A stretch of DNA of 64,000 nt from the NCBI GenBank assembly GCA_026184775.1, contig JANCYW010000005.1, forward strand, positions 272,501-336,500, read 5' to 3'. The position numbers and the translations under genes were made by a program. Below, piece after piece: positions 1 through 8,216 of the stretch; position 1 is the first letter of the stretch; every line of letters begins with the position of its first letter. The notes beneath the pieces were generated by a model. That model made no database searches. It saw only the letters and a list, made by a program, of their open reading frames with translations, and had not been told where the DNA came from. This DNA comes from Cyanidium caldarium. Taxonomy: Eukaryota > Rhodophyta > Bangiophyceae > Cyanidiales > Cyanidiaceae.

Positions 1-310
1 GGTACCGCCTGGAGTATCCGCAGTGGCATCGACACGTGTACGGTATGTTGCAGGTGGCGGTGTTGGGCGGTTACGAGGCGACGACGATGACGACGTCGGC
101 GGCGGAGGAGTTGCGCCACCTCTCGCGCCGACGGTATGCGCTGTTGCGACGGCTGCTGGGCGGGACGACGTACGTGCCGGCGGCGGTGGCGGCGGCGTGC
201 ATCAAGCGGCTGGTGCGGCTGGCGCTGACGGCCACGCCGCCCGCCAGCGTCTGGGCGTTGCGGTTGGTGTGGCAGCTGCTGCAGCGGCACGGGACGTTGC
301 GCGAGTGGCT

Positions 311-352
<42 letters not shown>

Positions 353-823
353 CAAACGACAAAATGGGGAGGCCGCGGCGGCGGTCTCGTCGGGGGCGAA
401 ACGGGTGCGTCGGCAGGTGGCCGGATTCACCCTGTGGGAACCGGCACCTTGCAGCACCGCCGAGACCGCATCCAAGGCAGCGGACGCACACACCGACCCG
501 TTCCGCGCGGACGAGAGCGATCCGGCCAAAGCGGAGGCGCTGGCGAGCACGCCGTGGGAGCTGGCGGCGATGACCGCCACCCATCACTACGCGTATCGTG
601 TGTCCGAGGTGGTGGCCGCGGCCGGTGATGTCTCGGCGACGGGCGACGGCGGCGACGACCAGCAGCGACACGACGGGGATGACGTTCGGTACGAGGCGTG
701 GCTGCAGCGTGACCTAGTGCGCGCACAGCGGCGTATCGATCGGTACCACCACCGTTGTCGAAAGCGCGATGGCCACCGAAAGATACCCGTCGAGTTGGCG
801 CTCTCCAGGGATGGGAGAGGCAA

Positions 824-854
<31 letters not shown>

Positions 855-863
855 TCTGCATAG
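1..863 (+). CDS. NOC4: Nucleolar complex protein 4 (NOC4/UTP19), C-terminal part, cut by the window edge
   Basis: The frame is open from the first bases of the window, so the N-terminal part lies to the left. The visible ~285 residues carry the C-terminal half of the CBF/Mak21 domain: a Tyr-rich start (EYPQWHRHVYGML), then VPAAVAAACIKRLVRLAL, which matches the 'lPaylvAaFiKRLaRLaL' block of NOC4, and DPAKAEALASTPWELAAM, which matches the NOC4-specific 'DP.k..AL.SsLWEl..L' block. In yeast and animals NOC4 works with NOP14 in 40S subunit maturation and export from the nucleolus. A polyglutamine run and a terminal poly-Ala run are inserted in otherwise conserved sequence; both are encoded by pure trinucleotide repeats. 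The gene is convergent with the first bestrophin gene. Family assignment is from motif recall; NOC3/MAK21 is less likely because of the DP..AL.S.WE block. Confidence 0.8.
312..350 (+). repeat. CAG trinucleotide repeat encoding polyglutamine in NOC4
   Basis: Thirteen uninterrupted CAG codons encode a Gln run directly after the conserved CBF block. There are no CAA interruptions, so length variation between strains is likely. Confidence 0.95.
824..852 (+). repeat. GCC repeat encoding the poly-Ala tail of NOC4
   Basis: A run of GCC units encodes the last ~10 alanines of NOC4 just before its stop codon. It is a simple low-complexity expansion. Confidence 0.9.
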
Positions 864-925
864 AAGACGCGTGGACTCTGCGCGCACGCACACCACAGAG
901 GCACACTCCGTGTGTTATCGTATAC

Positions 926-931
926 AATAAA
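926..931 (+). promoter_or_regulatory. AATAAA poly(A) signal of NOC4
   Basis: A canonical AATAAA lies about 60 bases after the NOC4 stop codon, in the 107-base spacer to the convergent bestrophin gene. The position fits a cleavage/polyadenylation signal for NOC4. Confidence 0.55.
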
Positions 932-970
932 TTCACGTCCGCGTTCCGCGGTTTACCTCGGCACACCCAC

Positions 971-2386
971 TCAATAGCCCAAATATTGAATACGCGACGG
1001 CGGACCAGTCCAGCAGCGCGTCTGCCCGCCCAGCGGTCGCGGACTCAGCGGCAAGTTGCCGCTGCCGCTGCCGACCGGCGTGCCCGAATCCTCCACCGTC
1101 TCGTCTTCGCCACCCGACAGCGTGCCGTACTCCTCGCGCAACTCGTCCGAACGCCGCCGCTCAAACAGGTCGTAGGTGCTGCGCACTTTGTGCACGCCGC
1201 CGCCGGCGCCGTTGTGCGCCTCGGCCGCCCGCCTCCGCATGTACTCCTTGTACCGATTCCACCCGGGCACCGCCTCGTAGCCGTGATCCCGCCACAGGAA
1301 CGGACAGTTCCAGTGCGGATCGCCCGGAATCGGCTCGTCCGCAATCGACTCCACCGTCGGCAGCTTGATGCTGTTGTCGTCGACCATGGTGGCGTGGTCC
1401 GCACGCTGGCTCGACAGATAGTCGTCAAAGTCGAGGCCGTCCGGCGCGATGCGATACGGATTGGCCAGCTCGTCCGCCACATGCAACCACCCAATGTACA
1501 CGAAAAACACACTCATCACGTACACCAAGTCCACCCAGCTGTAGCTGCCAATGTCCACCGCGCTGGTGTCGCTCAGCAGCGTCAGGTTGCCCGCCAACAG
1601 CACCACCGCGAAAATGTACAGTCGCACCGTCCCGCTCACCAGCTGCCGATACATCAGCGGCACCGGCACATACATCAACACGTACATGCTGCCCAGACCG
1701 GTGCGCAGCTGCGCCAGCTGCAGCATCAACATGTAGTGCACCAGCTCCGTCACCCCGAAGCGCCCGCCCTGGTCCCGCAGACGCGTCAGCGTGTGCCCCG
1801 CCCACATCAGCGGCAGCGTCCACTGCGTGCGGTCCACGTCGCGCTCCACCCGCATACGCTCCGCCGACGTCAGCAGCCCCACCTTCTCCATCCTCTCGTA
1901 CGAGCTGTAAAAGTGCTCCCCGTCGCGGATCACATCCTTCAGCACAATGGCAAACGACAAGTTGCACCACCGCACCAGCCGCTGCTTCAGCCGCGCCGCC
2001 GTCACCGGGTCCTTGTCGTCGTACACAAACTGCGTCATCTGCATGGCGATGTTGTACGCGCCCGCCTGCGCCGAGCCGCACATCTGCGTGCGCGCGTCCC
2101 ACCACCGCGAGTAAATGGTGCTGGTGTAAAAGCCCAGCATAAACGTCAGCAGCGGCGACAGCACGTTCACCAGCGCCGCCAACACCCGCAGCAGATACGA
2201 CGGCCAGGCCGCCACGTAAGTCTTCAACGCGATGACGAGCGCCGCCGCCCCCACCCACGCCCAGATCTCAAACAGCAGCCGCTGCACCAGCGAACCGTGC
2301 CAGTAGAAGAAAAGACGCACCCACGACAGCGGCAGCACGTAGTCCTTGCCAAACGTGGCGATCGGGTCAGCGTATAGGATGGTCAT
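971..2386 (-). CDS. Bestrophin-family anion channel, copy 1
   Basis: This 471-residue protein is an animal-type bestrophin, a pentameric Cl-/HCO3- channel family. It starts [20 protein letters not shown], matching the family start 'MTv.Y...Va', and then has the RLFFYWHGSL block. The pore neck reads [17 protein letters not shown]: both neck Phe residues and the RWW signature of BEST1 are kept. [15 protein letters not shown] followed by an acidic stretch (DGLDFDDY) corresponds to the 'NPfGeDDDDFE' calcium clasp, with two extra residues. The Arg/Gly/Ser-rich tail of ~110 residues ends in RIQYLGY. I chose the start at MTILY because all three paralogues share it; an in-frame ATG 12 codons upstream adds only Arg-rich sequence. 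In green algae bestrophins supply bicarbonate to the thylakoid; here the membrane is unknown and no clear plastid leader precedes MTILY. Confidence 0.9.
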   Translation of the reverse strand: MTILYADPIATFGKDYVLPLSWVRLFFYWHGSLVQRLLFEIWAWVGAAALVIALKTYVAAWPSYLLRVLAALVNVLSPLLTFMLGFYTSTIYSRWWDARTQMCGSAQAGAYNIAMQMTQFVYDDKDPVTAARLKQRLVRWCNLSFAIVLKDVIRDGEHFYSSYERMEKVGLLTSAERMRVERDVDRTQWTLPLMWAGHTLTRLRDQGGRFGVTELVHYMLMLQLAQLRTGLGSMYVLMYVPVPLMYRQLVSGTVRLYIFAVVLLAGNLTLLSDTSAVDIGSYSWVDLVYVMSVFFVYIGWLHVADELANPYRIAPDGLDFDDYLSSQRADHATMVDDNSIKLPTVESIADEPIPGDPHWNCPFLWRDHGYEAVPGWNRYKEYMRRRAAEAHNGAGGGVHKVRSTYDLFERRRSDELREEYGTLSGGEDETVEDSGTPVGSGSGNLPLSPRPLGGQTRCWTGPPSRIQYLGY

Positions 2387-2974
2387 GCCGGCGGACACCG
2401 ACGGGCGCCGTCGCCGCCGCAAACGCCAACGAGGCGACGAGACGCGACCGCCGCAGTCGCCCCGTCAACCGACGCGCGAAAGAGAGCCCCCGCCGAGGGA
2501 GATGAGGTGAGGCACAACGCTGGGCGGCGTCCAACCAACGTCAGACGACGTCTCACGGTTCGCGTCGGCGTCGCTCCGTGCCCGAGGCGGCTTCGCGGCG
2601 TCGACTGACGGGGCGCTCGACCCACCCCTGTCGGTGCCCCGAGCGGTGCCGGACGCGTGTGCGCCTCGGGACACGATTCGACAATTTCCCTTCGCGTGAG
2701 GGATTTTTAAGGGAATGGGATTGCGGCGGAAATCGACGGCCTGCGCGCGGGCCGACTCGCGCGGAATCCGAGAACGGCAGCACGGCAGCGGTGGTGGTGG
2801 TGGTGGTGGTGGTGGTGGTCTGTTGCGAGATATGCGCCTGGCGCCCGAGCGAATATACCTACGACGTGCCGAGTTGCCCGCCGACACACGGACGAGGCAG
2901 GAGGCTCGAAACGAGGCCTACCGGTGCAACCGGAGTATCCGCCACCCTCGTGTGGCCTCCACCAGGCGCAACGC
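2387..2974. other. Spacer between bestrophin copies 1 and 2
   Basis: This 588-base stretch holds no convincing gene. It should contain the promoter of bestrophin 1 (its right-hand neighbour on the minus strand) and the 3' end of bestrophin 2. A (GGT)n run of ten units lies at 2790-2819. Confidence 0.6.
2790..2819 (+). repeat. (GGT)n microsatellite
   Basis: About ten perfect GGT units in the spacer between two bestrophin genes. No coding role is apparent. Confidence 0.9.
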
Positions 2975-4486
2975 CTACATGTGACCGGACTCAAAACTGC
3001 CACCGTGCGCCCCGGTGCCACCGAATGGCGATTCCAGCGTCGCACTCAAACCGTGCGGCGTGCCGCCCACCGCCGCACTCAACCGCGCACTCGCCGCCGC
3101 CCGCTGCGTTCGGTGCACCGTCTCTACGCCCTCCACGTCGACAACGTCACTGCCGTCGAGCACGGTCGGCCTGTTCGCACGCTCCGAGTGGGACTGCGTC
3201 CGCCGCCGCGAGCGCACGTCGTCCCCGTATACGCCCCAGATAATGGTGTCCGCCAGGGCGCCATCGCCACCGCCACTAGGCACGGCCGCCGCCTCGCCCT
3301 CCGCCGCACCGCCCGCGCCCCGCCACCGACACCAGCGGCAGCCGCACGCCTCGTACACTTGCGGCGGCACGAGGCGGTATCGATGGTCGCGCTCCAATAT
3401 CGGCAAAAACCACTCCGCATCGCCCGGCAGCGGCGACTCGTGTATCACGTCCGGCCGCGGCATGCGCAGCCGCGATTCATCCACCATGGCCATGTTGTCA
3501 CACCGCTGACCCGACAAAACGTCGTCGAGGTCGTGCCCGTCCGGCGAAATGCGGTACGGATTCGCCAGCTCCTCCGCCACATGCAGCCACCCGACGTATA
3601 CGAAAAACAAACTCACAACGTACAACATGTCCAGCCAGCGGTTCGCACCCGATTCCGTAAACACCGCCAGACGCAGCAGGCTCAGATCGCCCGCCAGCAC
3701 CACCATCACCGCCAGATAAATGCGCACCGCCGCATTCACCAACTGCCGATACATCAGCGGCACCGGAACGTTCTTCATCACGTACATCGCGCCCAGATAG
3801 GTGCGCAGGATGGCCAGCTGCTGCGACATCCAGCAGTGCACCAGCTCGGTCACGCCAAACCGATGGTTCTGGTCGCGCAGACGCGTCAGCGTGTGACCCG
3901 CCCACATGATCGGCAGCGTGAACTGCACCCGATCCACATCCCCCTCCAGCCGTTTGCGCTCCTCGTGCGTCATCATCCCGATCTTCTCCATCGACTCGTA
4001 CGAGTCGTAAAAGTTCGTGCGGTCCGGCACCACGTCTTTCAACACCAGACCAAACGCCAGGTTGCACCACCGCAGCAGCCGCTGCTTGAACCGGTGACAC
4101 AGCTCCGGTTCGCGATCGTCGTGCAGCAGCTGCGTGCACAGCAGCGCCAGATCGTAGTTGCCGCCCTGCGCGTCGCCCACAAAGGTCGAGCGCGCATTCC
4201 ACCACCGCGAGTAGATGGCGCTGGTGTAGAACCCCAACATAAACGTCAGCACCCCGTTCAAAACGTTCACCACCGCCGCAAACGGCACCAGCAGGTCGTA
4301 CGGCCACTCAGCCACGTACAGCTTGAGGGCGATCACCACCGCCGCCGCCCCGAACCACAGCCACACCTCGAAAAAGAGCCGCTGCAGCAGACTGCCGTGC
4401 CAGTAGAAGAACAGCCGCATCCACGACAGCGGCAACACGTAGTCCTTGCCCAAAGTGGCAATCGGGTCGACGTACAGGATGGTCAT
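2975..4486 (-). CDS. Bestrophin-family anion channel, copy 2
   Basis: A 503-residue bestrophin closely related to copies 1 and 3. It begins MTILYVDPIATLGKDYVLPL, has the neck [17 protein letters not shown], the [16 protein letters not shown] block and an acidic clasp region (DGHDLDDV). The frame stays open far upstream on this strand, but that part has no similarity to bestrophins and overlaps copy 3 in another frame, so the start is placed at MTILY. The C-terminal tail differs from its siblings: it is longer, rich in Gly, Arg and Ser, and lacks the RI.YLG ending of copies 1 and 3. Copies 1 to 3 lie head-to-tail, which points to tandem gene duplication followed by divergence of the tails. Confidence 0.9.
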   Translation of the reverse strand: MTILYVDPIATLGKDYVLPLSWMRLFFYWHGSLLQRLFFEVWLWFGAAAVVIALKLYVAEWPYDLLVPFAAVVNVLNGVLTFMLGFYTSAIYSRWWNARSTFVGDAQGGNYDLALLCTQLLHDDREPELCHRFKQRLLRWCNLAFGLVLKDVVPDRTNFYDSYESMEKIGMMTHEERKRLEGDVDRVQFTLPIMWAGHTLTRLRDQNHRFGVTELVHCWMSQQLAILRTYLGAMYVMKNVPVPLMYRQLVNAAVRIYLAVMVVLAGDLSLLRLAVFTESGANRWLDMLYVVSLFFVYVGWLHVAEELANPYRISPDGHDLDDVLSGQRCDNMAMVDESRLRMPRPDVIHESPLPGDAEWFLPILERDHRYRLVPPQVYEACGCRWCRWRGAGGAAEGEAAAVPSGGGDGALADTIIWGVYGDDVRSRRRTQSHSERANRPTVLDGSDVVDVEGVETVHRTQRAAASARLSAAVGGTPHGLSATLESPFGGTGAHGGSFESGHM

Positions 4487-4865
4487 GCTGTCGGCCGGTC
4501 GGCGGCGAGAACGAGGAGGCGATGCGGGTGCAGCGACGGGCGGTTTACCGCAACGCCGCGCAGGAACGGGCTGCACAACCGGGGCTGCAGTGACACCGCG
4601 GCACACGCGCTCGTCGAAGCTGCCAGAGTCGCCACGAGCGGGCACGGAACAGACCGGCGCAGCGGCCAACCCGAAGAGAGGGAACGCGAAGCGGGCGCGC
4701 GAGCGTGTGTGACACAATTGCCCAAAGTGGCGTGACAAGAGCCTCCCCACCCACCGCCCGCGCCCACACGGTCCCGCGGGGCACCCGATCGCCCATCGAC
4801 TGCGTGCAGAGAGCGTGTTTCCGGTGCATCGCACCACGTTCTCTCCATTTACCACCTTCCCCAGC
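4487..4865. other. Spacer between bestrophin copies 2 and 3
   Basis: A 379-base spacer that should contain the bestrophin 2 promoter and the 3' end of bestrophin 3. I see no gene in it. Confidence 0.6.
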
Positions 4866-6269
4866 TCACATACCCAGATACGGAATGCGTTGCCACGGCC
4901 GCCGTCGGCGGCGGCGTGGTCGTTGCGCCTCGCGCAGGCGCGTGTCGTCCACCGGCTCCACCTCTGCTGGGGGCGGCTCCGCCAGCGGATGCACCACCCG
5001 ATGCAGGGCCGCGCGCGCATGGTCCCCCAACTGTTCCAGCTCCTCCAGGCGGTGCTCCCGGAACGTGTCGTAAAACTCCCGCACCAGCTGCCGCGGCCGC
5101 GGCAGCTTGCCCGGCGGTTGTCGCGTCCACTGGTGCAGCCCGGGCAGCCACTCGTGCGTGTGGTCGCGCCACAGCGTCGGCGCGTTCCAGTCCGAGTCGC
5201 CCGGAAGCGGCTCGTTGGCGATCGACTCCACCGTCGGTAGCCGCACCCGGTGGTCGTCCACCATCGTCGCCACATCCACCCGCAGGCTCGACACGTAGTC
5301 GTCGTAATCCAGACCGTCCGGCGATATGCGGTACGGGTTCGCCAGCTCCTCCGCCACATGCAGCCACCCGACGTATACGAAAAAGATCACCACCACAAAC
5401 AGCAGGTCCACCCACCGCAGGTTGCCCTGCGCCTTCGCCTCGTCGCCCAACGACAACAGAAGGCCCAGGTCGCCCGCCAACAGCACAATAGCGATCACGT
5501 ACACCCGCACCGCCGCATTCACCAACTGCTTGTATATCAGCGGCACCGGCACCATCCAAAAGGTGAACATCCAACCGAGGTCGCCGCGCATCGAGCACAT
5601 TTCCTGAATAAACAGATAATGCATCCACTCGGTCACCCCAAAGCGGTGCCCGTCCTCCCGCAGCCGCGTCAGCAGATGACCCATCCACATGATCGGCTGC
5701 GTGTACGTGGAGCGGTCGATCTCGTGGTCCAGCTTGTCCGCCTCCACCGGCGTCGCCAGCCCGATGCGCGCCATCGAGTCCAACGTGCTGTACACATGCG
5801 GCTTGTCGGTGTACACTGCGCGCAACAGCATGCCAAACGGAATACAGCACCACCGCATCAACAGCTGCTTCAGGCGACTGGCCGCCACCGGATCCTCGTC
5901 GTCGTAAATGCACTGCGTCAGCTGCATCGCGATATTGTACGCCTCCAACTGCGCCCCACCGTGTGCCCCCGTACGGGTGGTCCACCACCGCGAGTAGACA
6001 GTCGACGTGTAAAAGCCCAACATAAACGTCAATATGCTCGACAAGATGCTCACCAGCGCCGCACACACATGAATAATAGGCGCCGGCCACGCCCCCACAT
6101 ACGCCTTGGTCGCTATCACCACCGAAGCCGCTCCCGTCCACAGCACCACCTCCAGCAGCAGCCGCTGCGGCAGCGAACCGTGCCAGTGCAGAAACAGCCG
6201 CAGCCACGACAGCGGAAACACGTAGTCCTTGCCGAACGTGGCCACCGGGTCGCGGTACAGGATCGTCAT
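4866..6269 (-). CDS. Bestrophin-family anion channel, copy 3
   Basis: A 467-residue bestrophin, the furthest upstream of the tandem trio. It starts [20 protein letters not shown], has neck [17 protein letters not shown], and [15 protein letters not shown] followed by DGLDYDDY. The GRxP-type first block reads [16 protein letters not shown]. The tail (~110 residues) is Arg/Pro/Glu-rich and ends QRIPYLGM, nearly the same last residues as copy 1. Start at MTILY as in the siblings; an in-frame extension of 23 codons (many Arg) exists upstream but has no match in the other copies. Expected function is anion (Cl-/HCO3-) conduction; subcellular site not determined. Confidence 0.9.
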   Translation of the reverse strand: MTILYRDPVATFGKDYVFPLSWLRLFLHWHGSLPQRLLLEVVLWTGAASVVIATKAYVGAWPAPIIHVCAALVSILSSILTFMLGFYTSTVYSRWWTTRTGAHGGAQLEAYNIAMQLTQCIYDDEDPVAASRLKQLLMRWCCIPFGMLLRAVYTDKPHVYSTLDSMARIGLATPVEADKLDHEIDRSTYTQPIMWMGHLLTRLREDGHRFGVTEWMHYLFIQEMCSMRGDLGWMFTFWMVPVPLIYKQLVNAAVRVYVIAIVLLAGDLGLLLSLGDEAKAQGNLRWVDLLFVVVIFFVYVGWLHVAEELANPYRISPDGLDYDDYVSSLRVDVATMVDDHRVRLPTVESIANEPLPGDSDWNAPTLWRDHTHEWLPGLHQWTRQPPGKLPRPRQLVREFYDTFREHRLEELEQLGDHARAALHRVVHPLAEPPPAEVEPVDDTRLREAQRPRRRRRRPWQRIPYLGM

Positions 6270-6433
6270 ACCCGCCCCCCTAGCACGTACAGACTGCCGC
6301 TGCACCCTACAAACCGCCCTCGTTTCTCGTGCCTGCAACCAGCTCGCTCCGACGCCGCGCTGTCCCCAGCCGACGCCCCGACCCGCCGCACGACGTCCTC
6401 CACTCCGAAATGACGCGCAACCACTTTGTTCCT

Positions 6434-6474
6434 CACCACCACCACCACCACCGCCACCACCACCACCGCCACCA
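6434..6474 (+). repeat. Imperfect (CAC)n tract
   Basis: CAC/GCC units over about 40 bases, upstream of both divergent genes. Confidence 0.85.
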
Positions 6475-6536
6475 ACTCTCTATAGCGCCACTCTCGTCGC
6501 CCACCGACCACAAGACGCCACGCTCAAGGTACCGTG

Positions 6537-6567
<31 letters not shown>
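6537..6567 (+). repeat. Alternating (GC)n(AC)n run
   Basis: About 30 bases of unbroken alternating purine/pyrimidine, GC units followed by AC units. Such tracts are known to favour left-handed DNA under negative supercoiling. A similar (AC)n lies ~100 bases downstream. Confidence 0.9.
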
Positions 6568-6666
6568 GTCACAACGACCGCTACGCCCCGCTGCCGAACG
6601 ATCGCCCGCGGTGCGTGCAGCCGGCGCGCCCGAATCGCACACGACCGTCCAGAACCGGCGCGCGAT

Positions 6667-6690
6667 GCACACACACACACACACGCACAC
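6667..6690 (+). repeat. (AC)n microsatellite
   Basis: About twelve AC units, roughly 130 bases before the malate dehydrogenase start codon. Confidence 0.9.
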
Positions 6691-6816
6691 CGCGGGGGCG
6701 ATCGGGTGGCGCGCGAGAAACCGCGCGTGGAGACCTCGGTAGCACCGTCTGCTGTGCTGCCGATCGGGGTGTTGTTGGGGTGTGTGTTTCGGAACAGCCA
6801 CGGGCCATCCTACAGT

Positions 6817-8100
6817 ATGATCGGAAGGTTGCACCGTGTGGCAACCAGTGCAACGGCCGCAGCGGGCGGCTGGTTGTGGGCGGCGCCGCGGCGGACGCTG
6901 GCGGGCGGCGGCGGCGGCGTTGACAGAGCGACGGGCGGTGTGGGCGCCAAGAGCGCTGCAGCGGCGTCCGGGTTGGCGATGCCGCCGGCGGCAGATATGT
7001 TACCACCGCTGAGGGTTGCGGTGACGGGGGCGGCGGGGCAGATCGGTTACCAGCTGTTGATGCGGCTGGCGGCCGGGGAGATGCTCGGCAAGCACCAGCC
7101 GGTCATACTGCACGCTATCGAGACGCCGCAGGCGATCAAGGCGCTGCGTGGCGTGGTTATGGAGCTGGAGGACTGTGCGTTCCCGCTGCTGCGAGGCGTG
7201 CTGGCGACCGACCAGGTGGAGAAGGGTTTCGGCGACGTGAACCTGGCGGTGTTGGTGGGCGCGCGCCCGCGCGGCCCGGGCATGGAGCGGCGCGATCTGC
7301 TGTCGGCCAACGCACAGATATTCGCCGAGCAGGGACGCGCACTGAACCGTGTCGCTCAGCGCGATGTGCGGGTGCTGGTGGTGGGCAACCCGGCCAACAC
7401 CAACGCGCTGGTGGCCGCTGCCAACGCGCCCGACCTCTGGGAGGAGCAGTTCACCGCCATGACGCGCCTGGACCAGAACCGCGCGGTGAGCCAACTGGCG
7501 CTCAAGCTACAATGCGCCGTCACCGACATCGAACGCGTCATCATCTGGGGCAACCACTCCAACACCCAGTACCCGGACTTGTCGCACGCGCTGGTGCGCG
7601 GCGAGTGGGCGCGCCCGCGCATCGACGACGCGTGGTATCGGAACGAGTTTATTCCGCGCGTGCAGAAGCGCGGCGCGGAGGTGATCGAGGCGCGTGGCGC
7701 CAGCTCGGCGGCCTCGGCGGCGAACGCGGCCATCGACCACCTGCGCGATCTGTGGCTGGGCTCGGGCGGACGCTGGCAGTCGATGTCGGTGCCGAGCGAC
7801 GGCTCGTACGGCGTCGACGCCGGACTGTGGTACTCGGTGCCGTGTGTGTGCCCGGGTGGACACTTTCGGCGGGTGCTGGACCTGCCGATCGATGAGTTCA
7901 GCGCGTCGATGATGGAGCGAACGCGGAAAGAGCTGGTCGAGGAGCGCGACGCGGTGCGGCATCTGTTGCCCAAGGATTACGACAAGGCGTTCACCATGGG
8001 CGAGGCGTCGCGGATGGTGGCGCAGGCAGGCGGCGGCGGCGGTCAGTCCAAAAGCGGAACCGCCTCGGCCACGGCCGCGGCCACTGCCCGTCGCAAGTAA
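6817..8100 (+). CDS. Organelle-targeted malate dehydrogenase, cytosolic/bacterial type-2 MDH family
   Basis: The enzyme interconverts malate and oxaloacetate. From about residue 65 the sequence follows the Thermus/cytosolic MDH family: [10 protein letters not shown] nucleotide-binding loop, [49 protein letters not shown], and [15 protein letters not shown] with the catalytic His near residue 246. In ILHAIETPQ, at the end of strand 2, the Glu aligns with the acidic residue that confers NAD preference, so an NAD enzyme is likely. The first ~55 residues ([20 protein letters not shown]...) are basic, free of acids and Ala/Gly-rich, like a mitochondrial or plastid leader. The C-terminal tail is Gly/Ser/Ala-rich and has no Cys pair, so thioredoxin control of the plant NADP-MDH type is not expected. 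An internal ATG just before the catalytic domain could give a leaderless form. Confidence 0.92.
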   Translation: MIGRLHRVATSATAAAGGWLWAAPRRTLAGGGGGVDRATGGVGAKSAAAASGLAMPPAADMLPPLRVAVTGAAGQIGYQLLMRLAAGEMLGKHQPVILHAIETPQAIKALRGVVMELEDCAFPLLRGVLATDQVEKGFGDVNLAVLVGARPRGPGMERRDLLSANAQIFAEQGRALNRVAQRDVRVLVVGNPANTNALVAAANAPDLWEEQFTAMTRLDQNRAVSQLALKLQCAVTDIERVIIWGNHSNTQYPDLSHALVRGEWARPRIDDAWYRNEFIPRVQKRGAEVIEARGASSAASAANAAIDHLRDLWLGSGGRWQSMSVPSDGSYGVDAGLWYSVPCVCPGGHFRRVLDLPIDEFSASMMERTRKELVEERDAVRHLLPKDYDKAFTMGEASRMVAQAGGGGGQSKSGTASATAAATARRK

Positions 8101-8216
8101 ACGTTAGCCTTTGTGTCTGTTGCCTCTGTGCTCAGGGGATCGTGGCTGTGCCTCTCGGCAAGCACCGACAACGCCGCCCATCACGTCCGCGGTGTCTCTC
8201 GCAGCAGTCGCCTTTA

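Larger units (their letters stand above)
6270..6816. other. Divergent promoter region rich in simple repeats
   Basis: This 547-base spacer separates bestrophin 3 from the divergent malate dehydrogenase gene and must hold both promoters. It contains a (CAC)n-like tract at 6434-6474, an alternating GC/AC run at 6537-6567 and a second (AC)n at 6667-6690. No gene is supported. Confidence 0.6.

Noticed and set aside
4487-5359. A 290-codon extension upstream of bestrophin 2 in the same frame
   Set aside because: It has no bestrophin-like sequence, overlaps bestrophin 3 in another frame, and MTILY is the shared start of all three copies. Long open frames are common here because of high GC.
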